A DNA stretch of 64,000 bases. Origin: Prevotella sp. UBA746. GTDB lineage: Bacteria > Bacteroidota > Bacteroidia > Bacteroidales > Bacteroidaceae. The first letter of the stretch is position 1. Each line of letters starts with the position of its first letter. Location of the stretch: NCBI GenBank assembly GCA_002298545.1, contig DBKQ01000028.1, positions 22,137-86,136 on the forward strand, in the 5' to 3' direction. The position numbers and the translations under genes are program-made. Below, piece after piece: positions 7,832 to 18,300 of this stretch. The notes beneath the pieces were generated by a model. That model was not told where the DNA came from, did not search any database, and saw only the letters and a list, made by a program, of their open reading frames with translations.

Positions 7832-8521
7832 TTAAATGTTCTGCACCTTCCAGATACTATAATTCACTCCATTATCGTAGACGTCCTCTCCTTCAAGTTG
7901 CTTTGTCTTTCCAACAATCCTTATAGTGATTGGCAAAACAATGATTTCGTATACCGTTTTCAATATTACCTGCGAGAAGATAAGCACCGGAATCTCGCTC
8001 CACGGAACAACACCACCGAGTGCAAGCGGAAAGAAAATCACGGAGTCGGCAGCTTCGCCATAAACCGTACTCATTATTGCCCTCAAGGCGAAGCGCTTAC
8101 CACCATCAGCAATCTTCATGCGACTCATTACATAGGCGTTGATGAAAGACCCCACGACAAAGGCAAGGAACGAAGCGGCAGCAATACGCGGAGCCAATCC
8201 GAAGACGGCATGAAAGCCCTCATCATTATGCCAGTAAGGAGCGCCGGGAATTGCATCGCACAAAGCACCGAATGACACAAAAAGGAAATTCATCATGAAA
8301 CCGAGCCAAATGAGCAATCGTGCCTTGCGGTATCCCCACACCTCGCATACGCAGTCGTTTATGATATACGACACGGGAAACACAAGCAGTCCGCCAGTGA
8401 TGTTAATCGGTCCAAAAGAGATTTGCTTTGTCTCGAGCACGTTTGCCGTAATGAGGCAGACGCAGAAGAGCACGCTGAAAAGCATAAACAGCACGCTCAC
8501 ATTTTTATTTTTTATATCCAT
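7832..8521 (-). CDS. yhhQ: YhhQ/QueT-type queuosine precursor transporter (DUF165)
   Basis: This is an inner-membrane protein with six or so hydrophobic segments. It belongs to the family that imports 7-deazaguanine precursors (preQ0/preQ1 or queuine). Family features are GGLLVFPVSYIINDCVCEVWGYRKAR and the later FINAYVMSRMK and VYGEAADSVIFFPLA. The ORF is open to 8572, but the ATG at 8521 (MDIKNKNVSVLF) gives the normal N-terminus and 229 residues, so I chose it. A -7 box lies about 105 bases upstream. Co-directional with queF, which fits a shared queuosine role. Confidence 0.9.
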   Translation of the reverse strand: MDIKNKNVSVLFMLFSVLFCVCLITANVLETKQISFGPINITGGLLVFPVSYIINDCVCEVWGYRKARLLIWLGFMMNFLFVSFGALCDAIPGAPYWHNDEGFHAVFGLAPRIAAASFLAFVVGSFINAYVMSRMKIADGGKRFALRAIMSTVYGEAADSVIFFPLALGGVVPWSEIPVLIFSQVILKTVYEIIVLPITIRIVGKTKQLEGEDVYDNGVNYSIWKVQNI

Positions 8522-8627
8522 ATTCTTGTTTTGTTTAGGCTTCACCTTATATATAATAAGGCAGAAAGTCACGGAGGTTTATCAAGCACTCGCCTATTAT
8601 TGCCTTGCCGATACGGAAAAGCGGGTG

Positions 8628-8635
8628 CAAAGTTA
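8628..8635 (-). promoter_or_regulatory. -7 promoter box of the yhhQ-queF unit
   Basis: The minus strand reads TAACTTTG. The leader of about 100 bases was checked by eye for a preQ1-I-type element and none was recognised. Confidence 0.5.
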
Positions 8636-8690
8636 GCAAGTTTTTCAGAAACTTACAACTTTATTTCTCTGTATGCCAAAATTTAATATG

Positions 8691-8698
8691 TAACTTTG
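8691..8698 (+). promoter_or_regulatory. -7 promoter box directly before the YgbA-like gene
   Basis: TAACTTTG ends five bases before the ATG at 8704, so the transcript would start at or within a few bases of the start codon. Confidence 0.55.
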
Positions 8699-8703
8699 CA
8701 CTC

Positions 8704-8994
8704 ATGAACAAGATTGAAAGAGAAAAAAAGACCATTACATTCATGGTAAAACTGTATTGCAGACATAAACTAAAACAAAAGGAAATGCCTGAGGAATACG
8801 AAGAATTTCTGAAATATGCCCATTCACGTCTTGACCATTGCCGGTTCGGCGAGAAAAAGACAAGTTGCAAGCGATGCCCAATACACTGTTACGGCAAACT
8901 TCAACGAGAAAAGGCACGTCGAATAATGCGCTGGAGCGGACCAAGAATGTTCTTCTATGCACCGATAACAGCAATTAAACATCTGTTTGGATAA
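8704..8994 (+). CDS. ygbA: YgbA-family protein (nitrous oxide-stimulated promoter family)
   Basis: This is a 96-residue cytoplasmic protein. It matches the YgbA_NO family: the N-terminal EKKTITFMVKLYCRHK, the central LDHCRFGEKKTSCKRCPIHCY with clustered cysteines, and the C-terminal IMRWSGPRMFFYAPITAIKHL. In E. coli the relative is linked to recovery from nitric-oxide stress; that is family knowledge, and the biochemical role is unclear. The cysteines could bind a metal or Fe-S centre. The longer frame from 8605 is not used because the promoter lies inside it. The -7 box is so close that translation may be leaderless; Met14 is an alternative start. Confidence 0.85.
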   Translation: MNKIEREKKTITFMVKLYCRHKLKQKEMPEEYEEFLKYAHSRLDHCRFGEKKTSCKRCPIHCYGKLQREKARRIMRWSGPRMFFYAPITAIKHLFG

Positions 8995-9070
8995 AAAAAG
9001 CACATATCGCTGCAACCAAACAGACATTCATTCCGTCTAACACATAAAGAAACAAAAAAACGGAAAAGAT

Positions 9071-9841
9071 ATGAAAAAGATTTTAGTAGCTATCATGGCT
9101 GGACTGGTCATCTCAGCCGCCATGCCGACAATGGCACAGCGCCACCGCCATACTCCTTTGGCAAGTGTGAAAGTAAACACACAGACAGACAAAGACGGAA
9201 ATACAAAGAACACCACCGCCATCGTGGCCTTCTCGGATACGGCAGACGTGGACACGGCAGACATGGCAGACGAGGATTCTCTCTTTGATGCAGGAACAAA
9301 TGGATGGGACAAGCCTACCAATATGGAAGCGCTTAGCGATATAATGGAAAGTGCTTTCCTCCCAATCGCCATCGAATTCATAATGTTCTGTCTCGCTCCT
9401 GTGCTGATTATCGGACTGATTATCTACTTCATCATAAAATCACGCAAACAGAAGATACAACTTGCTGAACTTGCGTTGAAAAACGGACAGCCTATACCTC
9501 AAGATATAGCAAAAAGCAACAAGCAGCCTAACGACCAGGGACTTTGGGAAAAGGGAGTGAAAAAGATGTTCCTCGGTATCGGTATCGTAGTTTTTTCAAT
9601 ATTTATACATAGCAGGATGTGCACTGGAATTGGATTCATCATCGCATTCTATGGTGCAGGACAGGCTGTAATTGCATGGACAACGAAGAAAAGAATAGCT
9701 CCAGTCCCCTCTAACTCCACCAAGGAAGAAGCCCCCTCTAACTCCCCCAAGAGGGAGGATGCCTGCAACTTGCATGAGAGTGCAGATAGGAAAGAGGAGA
9801 ATTGTGAAGAGGAAGAGAATTCTACATTAGAAAACTCTTAA
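9071..9841 (+). CDS. secreted/membrane protein, DUF6249-like, function unknown
   Basis: This 256-residue protein has a signal peptide (1-22, ending PTMAQ) and a charged region of about 70 residues. A transmembrane helix lies at about 105-125 (LAPVLIIGLIIYFII), and two further hydrophobic segments lie at about 165-205. The middle resembles the DUF6249 domain found beside sigma factors in Bacteroidota; I am moderately sure of that. From about residue 212 the sequence is low complexity (VPSNSTKEEAPSNSPKRED) because it is encoded by a repeat element at 9706-9758. It lies 56 bases before the ECF sigma gene and is probably co-transcribed with it. No enzyme motif is seen. Confidence 0.65.
   Translation: MKKILVAIMAGLVISAAMPTMAQRHRHTPLASVKVNTQTDKDGNTKNTTAIVAFSDTADVDTADMADEDSLFDAGTNGWDKPTNMEALSDIMESAFLPIAIEFIMFCLAPVLIIGLIIYFIIKSRKQKIQLAELALKNGQPIPQDIAKSNKQPNDQGLWEKGVKKMFLGIGIVVFSIFIHSRMCTGIGFIIAFYGAGQAVIAWTTKKRIAPVPSNSTKEEAPSNSPKREDACNLHESADRKEENCEEEENSTLENS
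9706..9758. repeat. GC-rich interspersed repeat inside the 3' end of a gene
   Basis: Two partial copies of the unit CCCCTCTAACTCCMCCAAG lie in tandem at 9706-9724 and 9732-9758. The second contains the hairpin CCCTCT...AGAGGG. The repeat is translated as the tail of the DUF6249-like protein. Confidence 0.6.
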
Positions 9842-9857
9842 TCGCAGCGAAGCGAGA

Positions 9858-9893
9858 ACAACTCTAAATTCTACATTCTAAACTCTAAATTCG
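9858..9893. repeat. short AT-rich intercistronic repeat
   Basis: The strings ACTCTAAATTCTACATTCT and ACTCTAAATTC repeat about every 20 bases just before the sigma factor start codon. Confidence 0.5.
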
Positions 9894-9897
9894 AATT

Positions 9898-10434
9898 ATG
9901 AATGATATAACTCTTGTTACGCAAGTGGCGGTATTTGGCAACAAGCGTGCCTTCGACACGCTGTTGCACAAATACCAGTCGCAAGTGAGGCGGTTTCTGC
10001 TCGGACTGACCGTGGGCGACACACAGCTTGCCGACGACCTTGCACAGGAGACGTTCATAAAGGCCTACACCAATATCGGGAAGTTTCGCGGCTTGTCGTC
10101 GTTCTCTACTTGGATTATGAGAATTGCATACAACGTGCACTACGACTACCGCCGCAGTCATCACCAGACGGAGGATGTTGACACGCCAGCCATAGCGGCA
10201 CGCTCCAGCGATATGACCAGCGACACAGCCTTGAGCATGGACATTCTGAAAGCTCTCGCCATACTGAAACAGGAGGAGCGCACCTGTATAACGCTTCAGC
10301 TGATAGACGGTCAACCCGTAGACAAGATAGCAAGCATCACCGGGATGCCGAAGGGAACGGTGAAGTCGCATCTGTATAGAGGGAAGGAGAAACTTACAAC
10401 TTATTTAAGGAATAACGGATATGAAGGAAGATAA
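9898..10434 (+). CDS. ECF-type RNA polymerase sigma factor
   Basis: This 178-residue protein has both sigma domains of the ECF group. Region 2 spans about 20-95, with LADDLAQETFIKAY and the -10-recognition part FSTWIMRIAYNVHYDYRR. Region 4 spans about 115-172, with the helix-turn-helix IASITGMPKGTVKSHLYRGKEKL. It directs RNA polymerase to a specific promoter set when released by an anti-sigma partner. Its stop overlaps the next gene by 14 bases, a common sign of a sigma/anti-sigma pair. The regulon cannot be told from the window; the upstream DUF6249-like protein may be part of it. Confidence 0.92.
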   Translation: MNDITLVTQVAVFGNKRAFDTLLHKYQSQVRRFLLGLTVGDTQLADDLAQETFIKAYTNIGKFRGLSSFSTWIMRIAYNVHYDYRRSHHQTEDVDTPAIAARSSDMTSDTALSMDILKALAILKQEERTCITLQLIDGQPVDKIASITGMPKGTVKSHLYRGKEKLTTYLRNNGYEGR

Positions 10435-10819
10435 GAACGAGATATTGTTGAATGAGTTTTTTGCAAACGCTCGCAATGCGGAGATTCCCGACAATGGATT
10501 CTCCGACAATGTGATGCGTAGTATCGGAATGCTTGAAAACAAGAAGATGTTGAGACTTTCGCATCTATGGACTATCATCTGCAGCATGCTTGGCATTGTC
10601 TTCATCATATTCTCGGTGGCAAATGCCAATATTAAATGGTATAGCGGCAAGGATATTGCCGGAATAATATTGTCGCACATGATAAGAATAATGAAGTTTA
10701 TCGCCACCTTCGACCTCTCGCATATTCCACAGTTTGTCTACCCAATTCCACTCATCATAACAATACTACTTGCCATCATGGCTATAAAGAGCGAAAGCAA
10801 GTATAAGGCAATATTCTAA
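10421..10819 (+). CDS. small membrane protein, probable anti-sigma factor
   Basis: This 132-residue protein has a soluble N-terminal part of about 45 residues (NEFFANARNAEIPDNGFSDNVM). Two hydrophobic segments follow at about 48-70 and 105-123. The N-terminal pattern resembles the DUF5056-like proteins that accompany ECF sigma factors in Bacteroidota. Overlap with the sigma gene suggests translational coupling and a partner role. It lacks the zinc-binding HxxxCxxC motif of ZAS anti-sigmas, so the mode of sigma binding is unknown. Anti-sigma function is inferred from context. Confidence 0.65.
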   Translation: MKEDKNEILLNEFFANARNAEIPDNGFSDNVMRSIGMLENKKMLRLSHLWTIICSMLGIVFIIFSVANANIKWYSGKDIAGIILSHMIRIMKFIATFDLSHIPQFVYPIPLIITILLAIMAIKSESKYKAIF

Positions 10820-10868
10820 CACGCCTAAATCATTGGATAAATAATTCCACATATAAATTATACAGACT

Positions 10869-10915
10869 AAAAAAGAGCAGATGGAAATAACCCACCTGCT
10901 CTTTTTTTATTTTTT
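10869..10915. terminator. bidirectional terminator between the sigma operon and the HTCS gene
   Basis: AAAAAGAGCAG-TGG pairs with CCA-CTGCTCTTTTT around a short loop and has T-runs on both strands. The plus-strand T-run overlaps the HTCS stop codon at 10907-10909. Confidence 0.8.
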
Positions 10916-13900
10916 CAGCACTTCCGACGGAGTAACATCAAACTCTTTCTTGAAACTGCGGCGAAAATAACCGATATTGTTGAAACCTGTCATCATTGAC
11001 ACCTCGGTAACATTATACTCTCCGGTCTTCAGCAGTTCCATTGCACGCTGCAACTTCACCTTGCGGATATATTCGTTGGCACTGACACCGGTTAGAGCCT
11101 TCACCTTGCGGTAGAAAGTGGAATGACTCATAGCAAACTTGTCTGTCATGAAAGCTATGTCAATATCCTCGGTGGCTATATTCTCAGAAATCAACGCATT
11201 CAGCTTATCCATAAATTTCTTGTCAAGCGGACTGAGTTCCGGTGTAGAAGAAACTGATTTTTCCTTCAATGTCTCGGCATTATTCCCATCAAACTTGCCA
11301 GCGGCAAGAATATCCGAAGTTTTATCATCTATTCCGCCATTCTGCGATGCAGTCGTAAGATTGCCCACCGAAACTCCATGCTGCAGTATAATTTCAGCCA
11401 GTCGGCGTCTGCCGGACATTATGTTGCGTATTCTGCTGTTCAGCAGATGTGCGCTGAAGGGTTTCATCAGATAGGAGTCGGCACCGCTGTCGTAGCCCTC
11501 TTCCTGATCTTGCGGACTGGTCTTGGCAGTAAGTATAATAATAGGTATATGACTCGTGCGCATATCATTCTTCAATACTTTCGTCATCTCAATACCATCC
11601 ATCTCCGGCATCATGATGTCGCTGACAATAATGTCGGGCGAATGAAGGAAAGCCATGTCGCACCCCTCCTTACCGTTGCGTGCCTGCAATATGCGGTAGT
11701 CTTCCTGGAGCGACTCGTCGATATACGTGCGGATATCATCATTGTCTTCCACGATGAGCACCACAGGACGCGAATCCTTCCGCTCTTCCCCGTCAGCATT
11801 ACCTTCACTGTCAGAATCCGTTTCAGCTTTCATCTGCTCCTTGTCGTCATCCTTATGCAGAGCATCAGGATAAGTTTCCTGCATATCGAGCGAGTAAGAG
11901 AACGTGCTGCCACTGCCCTCCACACTGTCAACCGTCAACAAGGCATGGTGGAGTTCGGCAAGCGACTTGACAAGAGCCAGTCCGATGCCGGTTCCTGAAG
12001 CCTGATGCAATCCCTTTGCCTGATAATAACGTTCAAAGATATGCGGCAGAGCATCCTTGCTTATGCCGTATCCAGTATCGGAAACGACAATTGCCGCCCT
12101 GTTGTTGGCAACCTTCAGCGACAGTGTAACGCTACCGTCCTGAGTATATTTTATGGCGTTCGACATAAGATTGTTCACGACAGTACTTATAACCTCCGAA
12201 TCAAAGAATATATCCACAGGTTTCTCCGGCATATTCACTTCAATCCTAAGCTTCGGATTACGGTTAAGGTCTTTGAAGCGCGAGCCTATCTCCCCTACTG
12301 CCACACAAAGGTTGGCGCGAGCTACAGAAAGGCGACGGTTCTGTGTTTCCGTCTTGCGGAATTCCAGTATCTTGTTAATCAAGTCAAGCAGTCTTACGGA
12401 ACTGGTGTGTATACTCTTCACCTTTTTCTGCAAAGCCTCCGGCAGTCTGCTGTCAGCCATCAAATCCTCAAGCGGTCCCATTATCAGCGTCAAAGGGGTG
12501 CGCAATTCGTGGGTGATATTCGTAAAGAAGCGCAGACGGTCTTCGTTCATTTCAATTTTCTGTTGGCTCTCCCACTTTGTCTTTTCCAGCGAACTCCTTA
12601 GTTTAATCTCATTTTTATATGAGCGCATGATATAATATACAATCCCCGCCACGAGGAGAAGATACAGAGTCTTTGCCCACCACGTCAGCCAAAGCGGAGG
12701 TTCTACACATACAGTCAGTCGTGCAATGCTTGCCTCATTCCAGTCCTGGTTTTTCAGTTTCGCCCTAACGACGAATGTATATTCACCGGGGTCAAGATTA
12801 CGGAAAACCACTCCATTGTCGCTATCGGTATACCACTCATCGTCGAGACCTTCCATCTTGTATGAATAGTCCACGAGTGTATTTTGCGAATAGTCACGCA
12901 TGGTGAAAGCGATACGGAATGTGTTCTCGTTGTATTTCATCACTATCCTCCCCTCTTCATCTGGCTCGATGATGGGTTTCTTTCCCTTGTCAGTCTGACT
13001 CTCAATTCTCTCGCAATCGATAATCTCCACTTGCGACACCTTGTCCTGTTGCTGTATCACCTGTGGGTTGAAGCTACAAATGCCGCTCGGCGAACCGAAA
13101 TACACTGTTCCTGTAGACGACACGGCAGCGGCTCCTATCACAAAGTTTCCCATCGGAATACCGCTTTTGTAGTCGAAATTGAAGAATTTCTGCTTGTTCA
13201 CATCGAAGCAAGCTATTCCAGAGAACGTGCTCAACCAAATATTTCCCATACGGTCTTGTGCGAGAGCGCGGATATGATTGTCTTTCAGTCCCTGCTTGTC
13301 GTTGAAAACCTTATAGCTATATGGTTTCTTTACGTCGGGAACATAGACAAGTCCGAGATGAGTGGCTACCCATATTCCACCGTTCTCGTCGGAGATAATC
13401 TGATTTATAGAGCTCGACGGGAATGGAGCTTTTTCACCGAGATGTGCCACGAGGTTTCTGTTTCTGTCGAACACAAAGATGCCTCGTGCCAGGGTTCCAA
13501 CCCATATTTTGCCATAGCGGTCTTCGATTATAGAGAATGGTATCGACGAAGCGCCAATAGCTTTGTTTATCTTGGCTTCTACAGTTTCCTTTTCGCCACT
13601 AACGGTGAATACTCCGCTCTCGCCTCCTATCCATACCGTGCCGTTATGGTCTGTGAAAAGCGCATTCACGTCAATAGCCTTTGTACATGCTATTTTCGTT
13701 ATGGCTCCTGTGGCAGGGTTAAGTTTCAAGGCACCGTTGTCGGTTGTACCGAACCAGATGTTTCCATGTTTATCTTCTGTGAATAGGTAAACGAATGACG
13801 ATGAGTTGGAAATATACGGCGAAAAGTCCCACGACCTTGTTATCTCCCCGTCTTTATATGTCATAACCTTATTGTCTTCACCAATCCAGAGATTATCTTT

Positions 13901-15007
13901 TTTGTCGATATATATTGCCGAAACATTGATTTTCGCATCCTCCACAGCCTGATTTATCTGGAACGGCGAACCTATACCCGGTATGAAGTCAACTCCTGTA
14001 CTGTAGTTCCCCACCCAGATATTGCCGTAAGGGTCTTCAAGCACCCTTCTTGTATTGTTCGACGATAGTCCTGAGTTTTCCTTCGTCATCTGCTGGAACA
14101 CTACGTTTCCGAAATACGGATGACTGTACATGTTGAGGTTCAGCTTACTTATACCGCCTCCCTCCGAACATATCCATAGAGTGTTGTCTCGTGTTTCAGT
14201 TACTTGGTGTATGTTGTCGCCAGCCAGACTTCCTGTGTTGTTTCTTTCATGCCTGAACACACGGAACGTTCCCTTCAACGGATCGAAGAGAGCAAGTCCC
14301 ATGTTCGTTCCCACCCATACGTTCTGCATGTGGTCGACAAATACGGAGCGCACGTTGTCGCCCGGCAGACTGTTCGGGTCGGCCGGATTGTTACGAAAGT
14401 AACGGCTCTGCTTTGACCTTATATTATATATAATCAATCCGTCCATTCGCAATCCGATATACAGGTTACCCTTGCCGTCGTCGGTAATGCTGCGCACGCC
14501 ATTCTTTATCTGAGGGAAGTTCTTGCCGCTTATCAGTGTGATTTGTTTTGTCACAGGGTCGTAGTGCCTTATGTCGCCAAAGTAGTGTGCTATCCATATC
14601 CCCGAATCGGCAGCAAGAGCCAAATCTGCCACGCTCACCATATTCTCCTTCCCGATAAGGAATGGCGTGATGCGCTGTGTGCGGCAGTCGTATACATCGA
14701 GTCTTCCGTCGCGGGAGTGTATCCAAACAGAATTTGTCTTCTCGTGATACAGCAGTCCGACATGTTCGAAATTGGAGATGTCAGAGTTATCCGGTGTGAA
14801 CACAGTACATTTCGTTCCGGCAATTCGGTTCAACCCATGTTCCGTTGCAGCCCAGACAAAGCCTTGGGCATCCATACAGATATCCACCACATATCCGTTA
14901 GACAGTCCGTCTCTTATTCCGATGTTCTTCACATTGTGCTCTTGTATGGCAAGTGCACTAATGATTGTAGCATACAATAATGTAACAAGCAGCAATACTT
15001 TTTTCAT
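10907..15007 (-). CDS. hybrid two-component system sensor/regulator (HTCS)
   Basis: This is a single-polypeptide sensor kinase and regulator of 1366 residues. A signal peptide precedes two periplasmic seven-bladed propellers (repeats such as GNIWVGNYS and GTVWIGG, about 25-690). A Y_Y_Y domain at about 700-770 and one membrane helix follow. The histidine kinase has its phospho-acceptor His in FFTNITHELRTPL near 832 and the ATPase motif GTGIGLALVKSL. The receiver has its phospho-Asp in VSDIMMPEMDG near 1130, and an AraC-type HTH spans about 1260-1366. HTCS proteins bind an oligosaccharide in the periplasm and activate the adjacent locus. The start at 15007 (MKKVLLLVTLL) is preferred over 15061 because a -7 box lies at 15032-15039. 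It is divergent from the SusC gene it probably controls. Confidence 0.93.
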   Translation of the reverse strand: MKKVLLLVTLLYATIISALAIQEHNVKNIGIRDGLSNGYVVDICMDAQGFVWAATEHGLNRIAGTKCTVFTPDNSDISNFEHVGLLYHEKTNSVWIHSRDGRLDVYDCRTQRITPFLIGKENMVSVADLALAADSGIWIAHYFGDIRHYDPVTKQITLISGKNFPQIKNGVRSITDDGKGNLYIGLRMDGLIIYNIRSKQSRYFRNNPADPNSLPGDNVRSVFVDHMQNVWVGTNMGLALFDPLKGTFRVFRHERNNTGSLAGDNIHQVTETRDNTLWICSEGGGISKLNLNMYSHPYFGNVVFQQMTKENSGLSSNNTRRVLEDPYGNIWVGNYSTGVDFIPGIGSPFQINQAVEDAKINVSAIYIDKKDNLWIGEDNKVMTYKDGEITRSWDFSPYISNSSSFVYLFTEDKHGNIWFGTTDNGALKLNPATGAITKIACTKAIDVNALFTDHNGTVWIGGESGVFTVSGEKETVEAKINKAIGASSIPFSIIEDRYGKIWVGTLARGIFVFDRNRNLVAHLGEKAPFPSSSINQIISDENGGIWVATHLGLVYVPDVKKPYSYKVFNDKQGLKDNHIRALAQDRMGNIWLSTFSGIACFDVNKQKFFNFDYKSGIPMGNFVIGAAAVSSTGTVYFGSPSGICSFNPQVIQQQDKVSQVEIIDCERIESQTDKGKKPIIEPDEEGRIVMKYNENTFRIAFTMRDYSQNTLVDYSYKMEGLDDEWYTDSDNGVVFRNLDPGEYTFVVRAKLKNQDWNEASIARLTVCVEPPLWLTWWAKTLYLLLVAGIVYYIMRSYKNEIKLRSSLEKTKWESQQKIEMNEDRLRFFTNITHELRTPLTLIMGPLEDLMADSRLPEALQKKVKSIHTSSVRLLDLINKILEFRKTETQNRRLSVARANLCVAVGEIGSRFKDLNRNPKLRIEVNMPEKPVDIFFDSEVISTVVNNLMSNAIKYTQDGSVTLSLKVANNRAAIVVSDTGYGISKDALPHIFERYYQAKGLHQASGTGIGLALVKSLAELHHALLTVDSVEGSGSTFSYSLDMQETYPDALHKDDDKEQMKAETDSDSEGNADGEERKDSRPVVLIVEDNDDIRTYIDESLQEDYRILQARNGKEGCDMAFLHSPDIIVSDIMMPEMDGIEMTKVLKNDMRTSHIPIIILTAKTSPQDQEEGYDSGADSYLMKPFSAHLLNSRIRNIMSGRRRLAEIILQHGVSVGNLTTASQNGGIDDKTSDILAAGKFDGNNAETLKEKSVSSTPELSPLDKKFMDKLNALISENIATEDIDIAFMTDKFAMSHSTFYRKVKALTGVSANEYIRKVKLQRAMELLKTGEYNVTEVSMMTGFNNIGYFRRSFKKEFDVTPSEVLKK

Positions 15008-15031
15008 ACCGTTGTAGTTTAATTTCAATTC

Positions 15032-15039
15032 CAAAGGTA
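15032..15039 (-). promoter_or_regulatory. -7 promoter box of the HTCS gene
   Basis: The minus strand reads TACCTTTG, 25 bases before the ATG at 15007, which fixes that start. Confidence 0.55.
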
Positions 15040-15198
15040 CAAAAAATATTAAGAAGTCCATTATGAAAAGCCTTTAAAATCAGAGTTTTGACATATTTGT
15101 GTCCTATGTTTGCCCAATTTGTATATGTATAAATCACGATTGACACTTCTGTGTCTATCGTTGAATGATAAAAGTCGTTTAGTTTTGTTTATTACTTC

Positions 15199-15206
15199 TA
15201 AATTTG
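15199..15206 (+). promoter_or_regulatory. -7 promoter box of the susC-susD unit
   Basis: TAAATTTG matches TAnnTTTG and gives a leader of about 130 bases before the SusC start. The 15062-15198 stretch between the divergent genes holds no ORF and is the likely HTCS binding region. Confidence 0.55.
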
Positions 15207-15344
15207 CAGCGCAAGACATGAATATAATGCATGTAGTGCTTACAGTTTCTAACTTTCCGTAAATACGGATACTTCTGAAATCTGTCAGACACAAGAGTTT
15301 TTCTAACTAAAATATATAAGTATCTAATAAGAAAAAAAGAACCT

Positions 15345-18300
15345 ATGAATCTGAAAGGCAACAGAATGAACGGCAGAATGCTCACATTGCCATTGTTGAG
15401 TATCGCCCTTGCCGGTATCCCTGCAACAAGGATGCTGGCTACTGAAAATCAGATGAGTTTTGCTCATGTTGAGCAGCAACAAGACATCAAGGTATCGGGA
15501 CTTGTCAGCGATGCTGACGGTGCTGTTATCGGTGCAAGTGTAGTTGAAAAGGGCGTGAAGGGAAACGGAACGGTTTCTGACCTCGACGGTAACTTCACGC
15601 TTAACGTAAAGCCGGGGGCAACTCTTGTAATCTCTTATATAGGATACAAGACCGTTGAAGTCAAAGCCACACCGGGCAAGAAGCTAAATATAAAAATGGA
15701 ACAGGAGTCCGGCTCACTCAACGAGGTTGTCGTTGTGGGATTCGGAACTCAGAAGAAAGTGAACCTTACAGGTGCCGTAGACGTGGTTGACAGCAAGCAG
15801 CTGTCCGAACGTCCGGTGGCAAATGCCGTGCAGGCTCTGCAAGGTGCCGCTCCTGGTCTTCAGATTACACAGACAAGCGGTAGCATCGACTCGCGTCCTA
15901 CTATTAATGTGCGCGGCGAGGGTACTGTCGGCAATACATACAGCAACCCACTTATACTCATCGACGGCATGGAGGGCGACCTCAATTCTATAAACCCTCA
16001 GGATATTGAGTCAATATCGGTTTTGAAGGATGCTGCGGCAAGTTCTATTTACGGTTCCCGTGCTCCTTTCGGTGTTATCCTCGTTACCACGAAATCAGGA
16101 AAGAAGGGTAAGGCTACCATTAACTATAACAACAGCTTCCGTATCGGAACTCCTAATATCAAGAACCACATGATGCACTCAGTGCCGTTCGCTTCTTGGA
16201 TGAACGACGCATTCGTGAACAACGGTGGTTCTCCGTATTTCCAGACAAATTCTGACGGTACCGGTCGTTTCGACAAGATCGTTGAGTTTGCCAACGCTCA
16301 GTATGTTAGCCCTGGCGTTCGCCGCACGGCAGACGGCAAGGAGGTTTACGAAGTACTTGGTTACAACTCCTCTGGTCAGTGGCTCGGAGGATATTCAAAC
16401 GGTGTTGCTGATACCGACTGGTATGACTTGCTTTATAAAGACAACACTTTCTCTCAACAGCATAACCTCAGTGCAAGCGGCGGTAACGAGAAACTCAACT
16501 ACTATGTTTCGGGCAGCTTCTTCGACCAGAACGGTTTGCTGAAAGTGGGCAAGGAAGATTTGAAGCGCTATACAGGAACAGCAAAGATTCAGTCGCAGCT
16601 CACGAATTGGCTGCAGCTCCATTATACCATGCGTTTCACCCGTGAAGACCAGACAAAACCTCAGCGTGCAAGCTGGTATCAGGGTGTGGCTCTTAGAGGA
16701 TGGCCTGTTCTTCCCGCATACGACTGGAACGGACGCCATTTCTACAGCACTACAGAGTTCTCGCCTTGGGCTCTTGAAGACGGAGGACAGAACGAGACTC
16801 AGACTGACAATATCTACCATCAGCTCGGATTTGTTATCGAACCGATTAAGAAGTGGAAGACGAGCGTGGACTTCAACTACCGTATAAACACGGCAAACAA
16901 CCATTACTGGCAGCTGCCGCTCGTGCAGTACGACAAGAACGGCACTATGTATTACAAGGACTCCAACAGCTATGTCGGAAATACAAACACAAAGGAGAAC
17001 TACTATAACTTCAGTGCTCGCACGGAGTATGACTTCAATATCGCCAAAGACCATCACTTCCACGTTATGGCAGGTATGCAGGTTGAGGACATGAAGCAGT
17101 CGTTTATGAAAGCCGAACGCGTTGGAATTATCGACACAAGCAAACCGGAAATTGACATCACCAACGGACTGCAGAACGGCAAGGACAAAGCTCCTACTGT
17201 TTCTGGATACGAGAATGAATGGGCTGTTGTCGGTGTGTTCGGAAGACTGAACTACGACTACAAGAGCCGCTATCTCGTTGAGCTGAACCTCCGTGGCGAC
17301 GGTTCGTCAAGATTCCGCAAGGGGCACCAGTGGAAGGCATTCCCTTCTTTCTCTCTCGGCTGGAACGTGGCTGAAGAGAAGTTTATGGAATCTACACGCA
17401 ACTGGCTCGACATGTTGAAACTCCGCTTCTCTTACGGTTCGCTGGGTAACCAAAATACTAAAGACTGGTATTCCACTTACCTCACGCTCTCTACAAACCC
17501 GACTGGCGGCACATGGCTGCAAAATGGGGTTAAGGTTCCTACGGCATCTACCCCTGGTCTCATTTCATCAAGCTTGACATGGGAAAGGATAGAGACTTAC
17601 AACTATGGTGTTGACTGGGCAATGCTCAACAACAGACTAACCGGTTCGTTCAACTGGTATGTGCGCAACACCAAGGATATGGTCGGCGCAGGACAGGATC
17701 TTCCGTCTATCCTCGGAACAAGCGTGCCAAATACTAACAATACCGACTTGCAGACACGCGGTTGGGAACTTACTCTCGGATGGCAGGACAGACTTGCCAA
17801 CGGACTTAGCTACGGTGCAAAGTTCTCGCTCTACGATTCTCGTACCAAGATAACCCATTATCCTAACAACCCGACGAACTCTATCGATGCCACTTACCGC
17901 GAAGGTCATTACATCGGCGAAATATGGGGATTCGAAACTATCGGCATTGCAAAGACTGACCAGGAGATGCAAGACCATCTGGCTAAGGCAAATCAGGACG
18001 CTATCGGTTCGAAATGGACTGCCGGAGACATTATGTACAAGGATATAAACGGCGACGGTAAGGTTTCATACGGAAGCAGCACCGTTGAAGATCCGGGCGA
18101 CCGCAAGGTTATCGGCAACTACATGCCTCGCTATCAGTTCGGTCTCGACCTGAATGCATCTTGGAAAGGTTTCGACTTTAGAATGTTCTTCCAGGGCGTT
18201 ATGAAACGCGACTACTGGGTTGGCGGTCCGTATATGTTCGGTTATACCGGTGACCAGTGGAACTGCGCCGGCTTGACACAGATGCAGGATTACTTCCGCG

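Noticed and set aside
8522..8627. preQ1 riboswitch in the yhhQ-queF leader
   Set aside because: The pathway would fit, but I could not find the preQ1-I consensus or a convincing pseudoknot by eye.
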